64,000 bases of DNA. Origin: Paraspadella gotoi (lineage: Eukaryota; Chaetognatha). The position numbers and the translations under genes are program-made. The notes beneath the pieces were generated by a model. That model made no database searches and was not told the origin of the DNA. It was given only the letters and a program-made list of their open reading frames with translations. This document shows, piece by piece, positions 47,052-55,760 of this stretch (position 1 is its first letter; every line of letters starts with the position of its first letter). The DNA is taken from the NCBI GenBank assembly GCA_051294375.1, contig CM119265.1, forward strand, positions 16,853,304-16,917,303. Direction: 5' to 3'.

Positions 47052-47715
47052 TATTTTTTTCGAAAGTTTTTCCTTTTATTAAGAAAGTTTCCGTTTTCTT
47101 TGCGCTTATCAACCGTCAACCGCAGTTGGTTGTCTTCGTCGTCGATCGTCGTCGTCGTCGTCGTCGTCGTCATTCTTCATTCGTGTCAGTAATCATTCAT
47201 TATCATCCTTTCTCATTTGCTTTACGCTGTCTTTGTAGTTTGTCGACTCATTCCCGATCTCGTTGTCGTCATCATCAATTTTATCACGATTTGAAGTCTT
47301 CTTTCGTAATAGTCGTCACATTGTGTCACAGACATCAAGGTTCGTCGTCATCATCGTTCGTGAAGTTTTCGTCGTCTTCGTCGTCATCGTCTTCGTCGTG
47401 ATCCTCATCGTCGTCAACGTCGTCGTCAACGTCGTCGTCAACGTCGTCGTCTTCCTACTTCCGTCGGGCGATCGGAGAAAGAAAACAGATAAATGCATAA
47501 TAAATAAAAACTGCCTCCGCGACGAAGCCGGCGGCTGCGGCTGCGGCGCGGCGGCCTGCCGGTTGCGGCGGCGGAAGCGGTCGAGGTGACGCTCGAACAA
47601 AAGACGCCGTCACGTGACCCCTGCGCCTAAGACAAAAGAACACGACGATAATTTCATTCGCACAAACGGTTTTTTAGCGTCGACCAGCGACGCGGAACGC
47701 TTTCTTATGGGGGGG
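44893..47715. repeat. tandem duplication copy B
   Basis: Partner of 41873-44770, offset about 2.9-3.0 kb. It keeps T-rich and (GTC)n-rich text where copy A is G-rich: (GTC)n at 45233-45263, 45773-45823, 47140-47172 and 47360-47453, the last including four AACGTCGTCGTC-type 12-bp units. A 269-N gap (46572-46840) and a final 25-N gap (47716-47740) belong to this copy. No coding region is supported. Confidence 0.88.
46572..46840. other. assembly gap, 269 N
   Basis: The corresponding interval in copy A (43607-43873, between CGCTTTTAA and an A run followed by TAAAGAAAAGGG) is 267 bp, so the gap estimate agrees with copy A. Confidence 0.95.
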
Positions 47716-47740
47716 NNNNNNNNNNNNNNNNNNNNNNNNN
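47716..47740. other. 25-N gap
   Basis: Fixed-length run of N after a G run. Confidence 0.99.
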
Positions 47741-48654
47741 AAAAAAGAGAGAGATGAGACGGCCTTGACGTCGATCTGAAGCCCTTCCCGATCGTCGCCA
47801 GGGCAATCCGCGCCCAAGCATGCAGGTCTAACGATCAAAGGTCCTGAGGGAAAAGGTGCGTGCGCCACGAAATGGAGCGAAAGACGGTTCTGGAACGTGA
47901 AGCAGCTCTAGCAAAGAGGCTGGAGCTTAGCTCTGGAGCTGGGAGTCGTCTTCTCATTATAGTACGTAAAACCCGAGTGGCGTAATAAAGTATTATTGTG
48001 AAATACTAATGAAAATTATATAAGCAAAAATGCCTTAAAGTGTGAATCGTCATTAATTCCTTTTACTGTTGCACTAACTAATGAATTTCCTTATTAGCTT
48101 TTTTTTCAATTATTATAAATAAAACTCGTCTATGTTTAATTCAGTGGCTTTAATTTTTTCTCCGCATTCTTACATCAAATTCGTATTTCTCGTCTCGTAA
48201 TCATATTTCCAATCCGTTCAACGAAAAGCCGAGAACAGACGAGAACCAGAGAAGGCGACCTGTTTGCTGCAACACGACCCCTCGCAAACGCCGATTGACA
48301 GCGCATGTTTGTTTTCGGAGGTTCACTGCTCACCTCCCGCCTCGTCCGCCTCAACCTCCTGCACCGTTCCTTTCACTTCCTCGTCAGAACGCAGCTGGCG
48401 GTCTTTTCGTCTGGAAGGATTGAAAATGGGGGGGGGATTGAAATACAGTGGGGGGGAGAAGGGGGTAGAAGGGAAGCGGAATTAAGGGTGGAGGGGAAAG
48501 CGGTGAAAGGGAACTGCGGGGATGGGAAGTGGGCGACTGAGAGAATGACTGAGGTGGAGAAGGCGTATTGTCAGTCTTCATCTAAGATAGGGGGACAATG
48601 GGACCATAAAAGAAGGAAAGGGCGAATAAAGCATGTGGACAGGAAAACGCGGTA
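47741..48654. other. spacer, no gene supported
   Basis: Balanced sequence. 48255-48420 is open in all three + frames, with Ser-rich or Leu-rich translation but no family resemblance. Confidence 0.4.
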
Positions 48655-48703
48655 CGGAAGAAAAGAAAGAAAGAAGAAAGAAAAAAAGAAAGAAAGAAAG
48701 AAA

Positions 48704-48742
<39 letters not shown>

Positions 48743-48795
48743 TAAAAAACAAAAAAGAATAGAGAAAGAAAGAAAGAAAGAAAGAAAAAAAAAAG
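48655..48795. repeat. (GAAA)n tract
   Basis: GAAA/GAAAA repeats of about 140 bp, pure purine on the + strand. Poly-Lys/Glu (+) and Phe/Ser/Leu (-) frames are artefacts. Confidence 0.95.
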
Positions 48796-48842
48796 TGAGT
48801 AAAGGCGAATTTCAAAGATTGAAAGAGATTCTGTCGTGAGGA

Positions 48843-48906
48843 TGAATTGAGAGTGGAATGAATTGAGAGTGGAATGAATTGAGAGTGGAATGAATTGAGA
48901 GTGGAA
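48843..48906. repeat. 16-bp tandem repeat, 4 perfect copies
   Basis: TGAATTGAGAGTGGAA repeated four times without change, just right of the GAAA tract and left of a 10-N gap (48964-48973). Confidence 0.95.
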
Positions 48907-49050
48907 CCCAAATCCTTCACCGAGGACAAGGAAAGAGGATCGAGAGGAAATAAACCTCTGGTGNNNNNNNNNNGTCGTCTACTTCTTCTTTTCAACGTTA
49001 TTCCCACTTTCGCCCATTATAGTTTTTTCGCAGAGTTTTTATTGACAGCC

Positions 49051-49075
49051 NNNNNNNNNNNNNNNNNNNNNNNNN
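49051..49075. other. 25-N gap immediately before duplicated block
   Basis: Fixed-length N run. The duplicated sequence starts at the next base (49076). Confidence 0.99.
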
Positions 49076-49089
49076 TTATACGGTTTTAA

Positions 49090-49831
49090 GAACTCGTACC
49101 CAGGCTTACGGCATGGCTGTGCCGACCCAAACGGCCACCCAACCTGACCGAGTCTCAATACGAAATCGAAAGACACTCCAAAAGCTTCAAAAGATGAAAT
49201 AGGTCACCGAGAGCATCGCCGAAAAAGGGAATAAACATGGACGTTCGGACAGAGGACGGAAAATCGCCAAATGCTCCGCACTGGAGGATCGTGGAACGAA
49301 TGGTCAAAGAAACGAAGAAGCCATCTCACAGCAGCTTTTGCCGCAAGAAACTAACGTCGAACGTTGCGACCCTCGTTGAGCCGAAGTGCAGGTATATTGA
49401 TAGCAGACGTCCGAATAACTCGAATCATCAGAGTCTTAAAAAGCGAAATAGCAGATCCCAATGAACATTTATATCCTTATCTTTACTCGTCCAACGTCAT
49501 TAACCATATACCTTACGCAAGCATCAGAAGGGGACTGTATGAAGCCTCTTGGAGACAAGTGGGAGATCGCCGACGCTTTCTGGAAAAGAGGTTAACTGAG
49601 TATTTAATATCACTCCAGGAAAACGCACGAAGTGGAGACGCGACGGAGAAGTTGAAGGAAGGGCAAGTCGTCCTCTCTCTCGAGCCAAAGCACACGTTGT
49701 ATCAATGGAGAATCGGACGAGTGATCGAACTGAGGGGACGGACCGAACCAAGAGAGAAGCAGCTCGTTCGCCTGCGCCGAACGGAAAGACGTTTCGTCGC
49801 CATCACAACGCGTTGGTCCCAGTTGGAATAA
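49090..49831 (+). mobile_element. BEL/Pao LTR retrotransposon, 3' end of pol (relic, copy 1)
   Basis: Three pieces of BEL/Pao pol appear in order. At 49090-49194 LVPRLTAWLCR and LTESQYEIERHSKSF resemble the linker between RNase H and integrase (R-x-T-A-W-x-x-R ... L-T-x-x-E). At 49237-49461 PNAPHWRIVERMVKETKK and RKKLTSNVATL match the end of the integrase catalytic core, where the last acidic residue of the D,D,E triad is expected; the GG before W/I is lost. At 49362-49828, one frame over, YEASWRQVGDRRRF, EYLISLQE, EGQVVLSLEPKH and QWRIGRVIEL match the DUF5641-type C-terminus of BEL/Pao integrases. The zinc-binding H2C2 region and most of the core are missing, and a stop (49195) and a frameshift interrupt the reading. 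It is not active as seen. Reverse transcriptase, protease, gag and LTRs are not present before the gap. Confidence 0.85.
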
Positions 49832-49976
49832 CCAATGAGGAAAAACTTGTTAATGAAAACTTCAAACAGCGAAAAATCAATTAAATTTGGACGAAATCTA
49901 TTGAATAATATTGTTGAACCGACACCATTTGTTTAAGATAAATGTTATAATTTAACAAGATATAGCTTAATTCGCC

Positions 49977-50340
49977 ATGAACGACGAACCGCAGATCACC
50001 AGTGAACAAACGACATCAACGAAAGTGGAAGAACTGAAGAAATGGAGAAAAGTAAACGAGAAAAAGGAAAATCTACGAACTAATTCTCAGAGAGAAAAAA
50101 GCTGAACAAAGATAGAAAAGAAAGAAGTGAAATAAAAGATCGAGAAGAGGCCGGAGAACAAAAAAAAGCGAAATTGGAAAGAACCTTGAAAGAACTGAAC
50201 CAAGATCAACGACGCTCATCATGGCCAATCAATCCAATCCAGAAAAGCGGAAGATCTTCGGGAAATGAGGCACGAACATGAAAAAGACTCGAAAACGGGT
50301 ACAGAAAAGATAAACTCCTTGTAGAAAAAATTGTGTGAAT
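49977..50340 (+). CDS. coiled-coil protein, candidate exon 1 (frameshifted, copy 1)
   Basis: An ATG at 49977 opens 42 codons starting MNDEPQITSEQTTSTKVEEL and ending at TGA 50103. Other frames continue the same Lys/Glu/Arg/Gln-rich character: DREEAGEQKKAKLERTLKEL (about 50135-50200) and QSRKAEDLREMRHEHEKDSK (about 50240-50300). Composition and heptad-like spacing indicate a long alpha-helical coiled coil. The breaks between frames are one- or two-base shifts, which suggests consensus errors in a real exon, or a decayed gene. I cannot name the family; cilia- or cytoskeleton-associated coiled-coil proteins look like this, but so do many others. Confidence 0.45.
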
Positions 50341-50418
50341 TTCGCGTGGATATAAAAACGAAATATTTAAATTTAGCCAAAAGCGAAAGCTAAGTTAAAA
50401 AATTAATTGAAGTTACAG

Positions 50419-50713
50419 ATGGATCTAGCCGAAGGATTTCAAACAAACAAACTGAATTGATGCAAAAATGGAGCAAGGGACAAGAAATTTGTTTGGGGGG
50501 ACAAAAAACGGAGAGCACACAGAATCGATCAAGTTAACGCCGAGAAACTCAACTACTGGAAGTCGAACTAGAGAAGAAGAGAAAAGACGAGCGGAAGAAG
50601 GAAAAGGAAAGAAACGATCCTGAGACAGCACCTGAGAATGGCCGAAGGACAAAGAAAGAAAGGTCTGCTGAAAAAGGAAAGCGGAGGGACAGAAATATAC
50701 GACAAGAGAAAAA
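50419..50713 (+). CDS. coiled-coil protein, candidate exon 2 (frameshifted, copy 1)
   Basis: Bounded by GAAGTTACAG (acceptor, ends 50418) and GTATGTC (donor, 50714), a good consensus pair. Inside, frames alternate but all are coiled-coil-like: NKQTELMQKWSKGQEI, INAEKLNYWKS-like text at about 50530, TQLLEVELEKKRKDERKKEK, then ETILRQHLRMAEGQRKKGLL and KKESGGTEIYDKRKS up to the donor. At least two indels are needed to read through. Follows candidate exon 1 on the same strand. Confidence 0.45.
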
Positions 50714-50886
50714 GTATGTCATTTCAAAAATTTACATCGAATCCTGGCGAGAACAGAAAAAGAAATGAACAAATGTAGACAAAAAAATCAAAAGACTCGA
50801 AAGTGAAATAAGAATCCAAATCACTAAGAAATAAGAAAAAACAATGTGAGAAAATAAAATATTTTTCGATTGTTAAATTATTTCAG

Positions 50887-51214
50887 AGAAAAAGTAGCTG
50901 ATTTCCGCAGAGAGCAATGGAGTGGTGCTGAAAGGTCGACAGGCACGGGCCCCAATCAGTGAAGACGCATGAGATGTTTCGCATCCTACGCCAAACTTCC
51001 ACCAAGAGCAAAATCGAAAAGTACGGTCAAGGACCAAGAAAAGAAAAAGAAGCTAGAAGCGGACTTCGAAAAACAGAAAGATTACTACGAACGATGGATT
51101 CGAAGTCAGATAATAATCAAGAAAAAATTTTCTCTGACTTTCAAAAAGAAAATGAGAAGTCATACGAAGGGAAAGAAATACCAGAATAGACCGGACACTT
51201 ATTGAGAAAACCCA
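50887..51214 (+). CDS. coiled-coil protein, candidate exon 3 (frameshifted, copy 1)
   Basis: Starts after TTAAATTATTTCAG (acceptor ends 50886), and GTAACAG at 51215 could be the donor. The first frame reads EKVADFRREQWSGAERS. Another carries KDQEKKKKLEADFEKQKDYY and ERWIRSQI, and a third continues QEKIFSDFQKENEKSYEGKE. The charged helical character is continuous across frames, which supports one coding exon with indels rather than chance ORFs. Confidence 0.42.
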
Positions 51215-51271
51215 TGTAACAGTCAAAAAAACTTGTACGTCGAAAGTTGTGTTTTTACTGTTAAATTATAG

Positions 51272-51900
51272 AAAAAAATGTACTCGAACAAAATATGAAC
51301 AAAAATAAAACTTACGATGCGAGATCGAAGGATTTCGCCAAAACAAGAAAAGAAGTCGAGCCATCGGAGGACGCACCGACAGCCTAGAAGACGCAATTAG
51401 AGAGAGGAATGGCAAATCAAGATGAAATGAGTCGAATATACATACAAACTATATAGCAATGGGCTCACCTCTTGACGAAGAAATTCGAGAACGATATCGC
51501 TGAGGATAATTTCTGGAGCTGAAGGCGGACGTTGTAGAAGCGGAAGGCAAAATATTCTCAAAAACAACGAAAGACAATTATCGACGCATAAAAAATATTG
51601 AAAAAAGCTATTACGAACAAAAATTAACTGAAAAAAAAAAAAACAAAAAAAAAAAAAAAAAAAAATTGTATTGAACCGTTCACGATAGAAATGACAAATA
51701 CAACCATCGTTTAAAGTATACTGAGCAAAGAATAGCAGTGACGAACTCTGAGATCCAGAAAGAACAAGAAATCAATAATTCGAAAATTTACGAGAAAGCT
51801 AAAGAAGCTGAAACGAGGACTCGGAGCGACGAGAAAAAGAGCTTTTCCAAGAAATGCGGACCATGACGAACGAGAAACTAAAAAGCAAAAGGACACCGCT
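51272..51900 (+). CDS. coiled-coil protein, candidate exon 4-5 region (frameshifted, copy 1)
   Basis: Begins after TTAAATTATAG (ends 51271). Short charged frames run through 51290-51620, followed by an A-rich run (51639-51664). At 51730-51860 a frame reads VTNSEIQKEQEINNSKIYEK and AKEAETRTRSDEKKSF. Again helix-forming and Lys/Glu-rich but broken. Exon borders inside are not clear. A T run and a pyrimidine-poor intron-like segment follow to 51976. Confidence 0.35.
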
Positions 51901-51976
51901 ATATCGGATAAAAGTTTTTTTTTTACCTATATACGTCAATGTTAGCTTGATTGTGTCGATAACTCGTGACATATAG

Positions 51977-52690
51977 ATTATCGATAAATCCAATCCAGAG
52001 AAAGCTTACCCTTCTTACAACATGTCGACAACCATCGAAATCCGGGTCAACGCGGCCCGTCGACGGAGCCCACCGTCACCATCTCCGTCGCGCCGAGAAC
52101 GCCGCCACCACCATCACGCGGCGCCCGCCCCAACGTCAACGCGGCCGCCCGCCGCCAACGTCAAAACGCGGCGCCCCCGGCCAACGTCAACGCGGCGCCG
52201 CGCCACGTCAACGCGGCGCCCGCCGCCTCGGCAACGCGGCTTCCCGCTGCAACGCTGCGTTCAGCAGCCCGGTCCCGGTCGCCACGCACAAACGCGGCCA
52301 CTGCCGCGAATGCTGCACCGCAGCATCAACGCCCCGTTCGCCACGGCCACGGAGGGGACGTCGCCGCCCCCGCCACCAGACGCCGCGCCCAATACCGGAA
52401 CGGACGGGACCATCCCCGTCTCATCGTTCGATTCACTACGACGACGACAGACGACGACGAAGAACGACGACGAAAGAGGATGCGCGGAGCGCCCAAGGTC
52501 GCCCGACGAGCTGGAGGCCCACGACAGCGAGGAGGAGGAGTTGACTAACCTCCCGGACCACCGACTCTCAGCCGTATCCGAGAGGACTACGAAGAAAGCT
52601 TCGGACGAGGCCTGATCCCGACCGCCTTTGGGCAGACATTTCCGCCGATCGAAGAGGCGAGGGAGAAAATAGAGAGACGAGGAGACGACG
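51977..52690 (+). CDS. candidate exon with GC-rich minisatellite and acidic C-terminal part (copy 1)
   Basis: After GTGACATATAG a frame opens IIDKSNPEKAYPSYN and runs through the ATG at 52022 (MSTTIEIRVNAARRRSPPSP) for 197 codons to TGA 52613. 52117-52258 is a repetitive GC-rich stretch coding Arg/Pro/Ala/Thr. The later part is acidic (DELEAHDSEEEELTNLPDHR). From about 52573 a second frame reads EDYEESFGRGLIPTAFGQTF and PPIEEAREKIERRGDDE, and looks like the true continuation after a one-base shift. Low complexity, so no family could be assigned. It follows the coiled-coil exons and may be the same gene. Confidence 0.42.
52117..52258. repeat. GC-rich minisatellite, about 24-bp unit, 5-6 imperfect copies
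   Basis: Units of the type AACGCGGCGCCCGCCGCC followed by AACGTC, with length variation of 1-4 bp. In the intact unit the frame reads N-A-A-P-A-A-N-V, but indels move the frame between units. Confidence 0.75.
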
Positions 52691-52902
52691 AACATTGTTT
52701 TATTATTATTATCATTCGTTTCGTTTTTTTTTTTGTATATACTCCTCTCGTCCTTTAAACATTTTAGCATATTCGTATTCAATTCGCTCACTTACCAAAA
52801 ACATTAAAAACATATGCGAAACGAAGAACCAGTCGAGAAGTCCGACAAAGGAGGAGACAGAAGACATGCGCCAATGAGAGAAGAAGCGGAGATAGGACGA
52901 CC
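52691..52902. other. intron-like spacer with (ATT)n and T run
   Basis: TTTTATTATTATTATC and a T run near 52726-52735, then AT-rich sequence before the next open frame. Consistent with an intron. Confidence 0.4.
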
Positions 52903-53277
52903 ATGCAGCCCATATTGAATGAAGGTCCAGTCATTTACGTGCAACAATTAAGGTCCGAGGAAAGCAGGAATCGTCAAGGGTTGGCGCCTATTACGGCGAC
53001 GGTAGCTGGCGAAAATCAGGAAGTCGCGGACAGATTGGAGAGGATGCGAACGCACGGATTGGGGAGCGCAGTTATTCGACAACTCGAGGCCGAAGTGAAA
53101 GAAAGGAAGCGGCATAGGGAGGAGGAGAAAACGCTTTCGACAGGACTTGACACTTGTTTACGGAAAAATAAAGAAGAAATCATTCAGTTTAAATTGCGTA
53201 TACAATTGTCATCAAATAAATTGACTATTCACGAATTGATTTATCGTATGTATTTTAATCTTCCTACAGGGACATAA
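52903..53277 (+). CDS. intact 124-codon ORF, helical protein of unknown family (copy 1)
   Basis: One of the few clean frames in the region: ATG in context GACGACC-ATG, beginning MQPILNEGPVIYVQQLRSEE, then GLAPITATVAGENQEVADRL, ERMRTHGLGSAVIRQLEAEV and KERKRHREEEKTLS. The first 95 residues are amphipathic and well balanced. After about residue 97 the composition becomes AT-driven (KNKEEIIQFKLRIQLSSNKL), so the real exon may end near 53190. It may be an internal exon of the coiled-coil gene, starting upstream of the ATG, or a small gene of its own. No homologue recognised. Confidence 0.5.
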   Translation: MQPILNEGPVIYVQQLRSEESRNRQGLAPITATVAGENQEVADRLERMRTHGLGSAVIRQLEAEVKERKRHREEEKTLSTGLDTCLRKNKEEIIQFKLRIQLSSNKLTIHELIYRMYFNLPTGT

Positions 53278-53339
53278 ATTAAAATCAAAATGCCGACTGA
53301 ATAACATTCAAATAGTTAACTAACCCTCAAAGCAAAATA

Positions 53340-53830
53340 AAAAAATGGAGACGTCAATCGGGCTCAACCCAACGACTACAGCTACTGGATGGCGACGAAG
53401 GTAGCGATGGTGGGAACCCGACAGAAAGAAGAGAAAGAACAATTTACGGCGCCGCTTTCCATCGCACGAACTTGGCGAAACAGCTTGGAGACGATTCGCG
53501 TGAAGCTCGACGTCAGTAAATTGACGAGATCTTCGTTGCCGTACGCCGCCGAACAAATGTGAACCGAACCGGAAAGATGGGATTTACGGCACAGTTTTAA
53601 AACGACGTGTAGCGCCACCTCACCGTCGAGCCGCTAAACGACTTCAGCGTGCCGCATCGGTCGTCGGATCGTAGCGACGAAAAATATTCATGCCATTTCG
53701 TGGCGCGAAAGGAAAAGAAGACCTATGATCTACAGAGATCAAAAAGGGATGAGACGCGCAGCCAGAACCACGAGCGGACGATAGACTTCGAGGTAACCTC
53801 ATCGAGATGATCCAGAGTCGGCGCCGATAA
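53340..53830 (+). other. ambiguous coding region, open on both strands (copy 1)
   Basis: On the + strand a frame reads NDYSYWMATKVAMVGTRQKE and FTAPLSIARTWRNSLETIRV (about 53370-53550). On the - strand another reads VALHVVLKLCRKSHLSGSVH and YGNEDLVNLLTSSFTRIVSK (53618 to 53382). Both look protein-like. GC content (about 50%) and position favour coding, and the neighbouring candidates favour the + strand, but I cannot decide. Further right, CHFVARKEKKTYDLQRSKRD (about 53690-53745, +) is also open. Confidence 0.35.
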
Positions 53831-53999
53831 AGAATTACTAGAGAAAAAAGCGAGAATGTGTTAGGGCCGACGGTGAACGAAAACAGCGCCGACGACTGTC
53901 AACTAACGACAAAGAAAAAGCCAACGTCCATGCCGCAACAACGACGACAACGACGCTCAACGACGTCGACACGGATTGTAGTATTCGACGACGCAAATT

Positions 54000-54189
54000 C
54001 GGTCGGTAAATACGCGAGAGACGAAAACTAGCAACGACGCGACAAACGGAGGAATGCTTGATTAAAGAAATGAATGAAAGACAACGCACAGGCGCCAAGA
54101 AGACGGCAAACGCGTCGACGCAGATCGAAGGTAGACGGGAGAGAATGGAGATGATGGAAGTTGATGAAAGAGGAAGACACAAGAAATAA
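54000..54189 (+). CDS. candidate charged exon (copy 1)
   Basis: A + frame free of stops includes TTRQTEECLIKEMNERQRTG and AKKTANASTQIEGRRERMEM, ending MEVDERGRHKK-TAA at 54187. The charged helical composition is like the flanking coding segments. The start is not defined. Confidence 0.35.
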
Positions 54190-54205
54190 CGAAAGGGGGA
54201 GTGCG

Positions 54206-54540
54206 AGAAAGGCGGAACTGAGGAACAGATCGAGGAATTGAAAGAAAATTTAAAGAAAGATAACAGAAAAAGAATCGAATGCAGACAAGCGGAAATAGTG
54301 AGGACGGAGCGGAGAAAAAACGAGCAATACGGAGATGCTTTGCGCCAAGCCTCGGGAAACTTCAGGACAGATAGAGGAACTTTTCATGCCCTACCCGAGA
54401 ACGCCGTCACAGAGAGAAAGCCCACTACTGTTCAACGTTTTCGACCACCGCCAGGAAAAGAGTCGCTGACGAAATCGCCGCCACGCACAAAAACGCGCCG
54501 TTCAAAGAAGCAGAAAAATACCGTGGCTGCAAACCAGTAG
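54206..54540 (+). CDS. coiled-coil ORF with basic tail, candidate terminal exon (copy 1)
   Basis: An open frame without an ATG start: KGGTEEQIEELKENLKKDNR, then ECRQAEIVRTERRKNEQYGD and ALRQASGNFRTDRGTFHALP, then a Pro/Arg/Lys-rich tail (RFRPPPGKESLTKSPPRTKT) to TAG at 54538. The helix followed by a basic, SP/TP-containing tail looks like a genuine protein C-terminus. Lack of an ATG suggests it is an internal or last exon continuing the upstream segments. Family not recognised. Confidence 0.45.
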
Positions 54541-54571
54541 CATCTCCGCGCCTCGCCGCCTTCACCGCCAC

Positions 54572-55545
54572 CACCGCCGCCAGACGGAAAAATATCCCAA
54601 GTTTGGCCAAAACTCAACTCGAAAAAGAAGATATAGATTCAAAAACGAACATTTGAAACCAATTACAATGAATAAAAACTCTGTAAAAGAAAACGTGTCG
54701 CTTCATGTTATGTTATTATTAATTGACGAGGGCCACGGTTGAGCGTGACGAGCCGAAACGTTCGACGGTGCGAATCGGATGATTGGATTGCATTGTTTAT
54801 TGAAATGCTGGCATTTGTCATTAATTGCGATCAATTTACTTTAAAACAGTGACTGAAAAAACAAACAAAAAATAATTTTTAGTGCAAAAAAGGGGGAGGA
54901 ATTGCCCGATAAAGGAACTTAAATGGTCGGTTTCGAACTGCACACAAGCACCGTTATGCACACCAACACGCACACAGACATGGTTTCCAGCCAAGCTCGA
55001 CACCGAAGGCCGCAAAGAGACGATGTCAAAGACCGAAAGAGATGACGAAAGACTCAACGCGTGATATGCCGATGCCACAAGACCCGAATCGGCGATACTC
55101 ACGAAAGGCCTTCACACAAAGACGTCTCGGCGGAAGTCCCAGCGTCGTCAGGAGACGATGCCGGGCTGCCGCCGCGAAGGACGAGACGCTCGAATGTGAT
55201 CCGAAGGGGATACGCAGAGTGCCGATCCAAGAAAACGGACATCACGACATTGTGCACGAGGGCGCGTCAAGGTGACGAAGCCGAGCGACCCGTCAACGGG
55301 ATGCGAAAGGACGGCGACGGCCGAAGAGGACAACGCGAGCCGACGCGTCTTACCTGCGCAACAGGCACGACGTGGAGACCTGAACGCTGACGCGAAGGGG
55401 AAGTGAACGAGGATCGAAAAAGCAGATCGGCGGACGGGAATGACCGGAAACGGGGAGGGAGACGCGGATTTGTCCACCTGGTCGTTCATGAACAGACAAT
55501 CGCAGACTTTACAATTGCCGACGGCGAACGAGCTGGCTCCCGGTG
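54572..55545. other. mixed region after copy 1, weak ORFs
   Basis: GC-moderate. ACAC-type words near 54945-54980. Overlapping + frames at 55042-55390 are Arg/Lys/Asp-rich with no recognisable motif. This part is beyond the interval visible in copy 2. Confidence 0.4.
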
Positions 55546-55760
55546 TGTGTCTATTCGGTCGTTATGTCGAAGGGTCGACCGGGGGAGTGTTGCCGAATAG
55601 TCGCTAATCGTTGTACGTGACGCGTTTTGTACTTAGTTACCATGTTAACACGCGTATCTAGGCAGTTAGAATTGGCGAGTAGACTTTTAGAAGAGAAGCG
55701 CGGAGCCGGCGGGATTAATTTTCAACAAAATAGCGGTTTCATGAAAACGTCATTGCTCAC
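55546..55760 (+). other. polypurine tract + TGTTG, possible LTR start
   Basis: GACCGGGGGAG is followed directly by TGTTGCCGAATAGTCGC, the arrangement of a polypurine tract and the first bases of a 3' LTR in BEL/Pao and Ty3 elements. A short frame ending ELAPGVCLFGRYVEGSTGGV overlaps the tract, as pol ends often do. No second copy of the putative LTR, primer-binding site or matching CA end was found in the window, so this is tentative. Confidence 0.25.

Larger units (their letters stand above)
49076..54571. repeat. exact duplicate block, copy 1 (partner 58505-64000)
   Basis: Every stretch I compared between this block and 58505-64000 is identical at a constant offset of 9,429 bp, including homopolymers, stop codons and ORF borders. 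Copy 2 is cut by the window end, so the duplicated unit may be longer. Confidence 0.97.

Noticed and set aside
46309-47173. long ORFs on both strands across the 269-N gap
   Set aside because: Most of their length is N; the rest is GA or A/T repeat.
42000-47700. rRNA or snRNA genes in the GC-rich duplicate pair
   Set aside because: No conserved rRNA or snRNA core sequence was recognised, and the copies tolerate scattered indels.
49977-51900. intermediate filament or myosin-tail gene
   Set aside because: Coiled-coil composition only; the diagnostic rod-end motifs of intermediate filaments and any motor domain are absent.
53640-53790. PTB-type domain suggested by CHFVARKEKKTYDL
   Set aside because: Resemblance limited to a C-H-x-F/V-x-A-R-like string; no surrounding strands or helix recognised.
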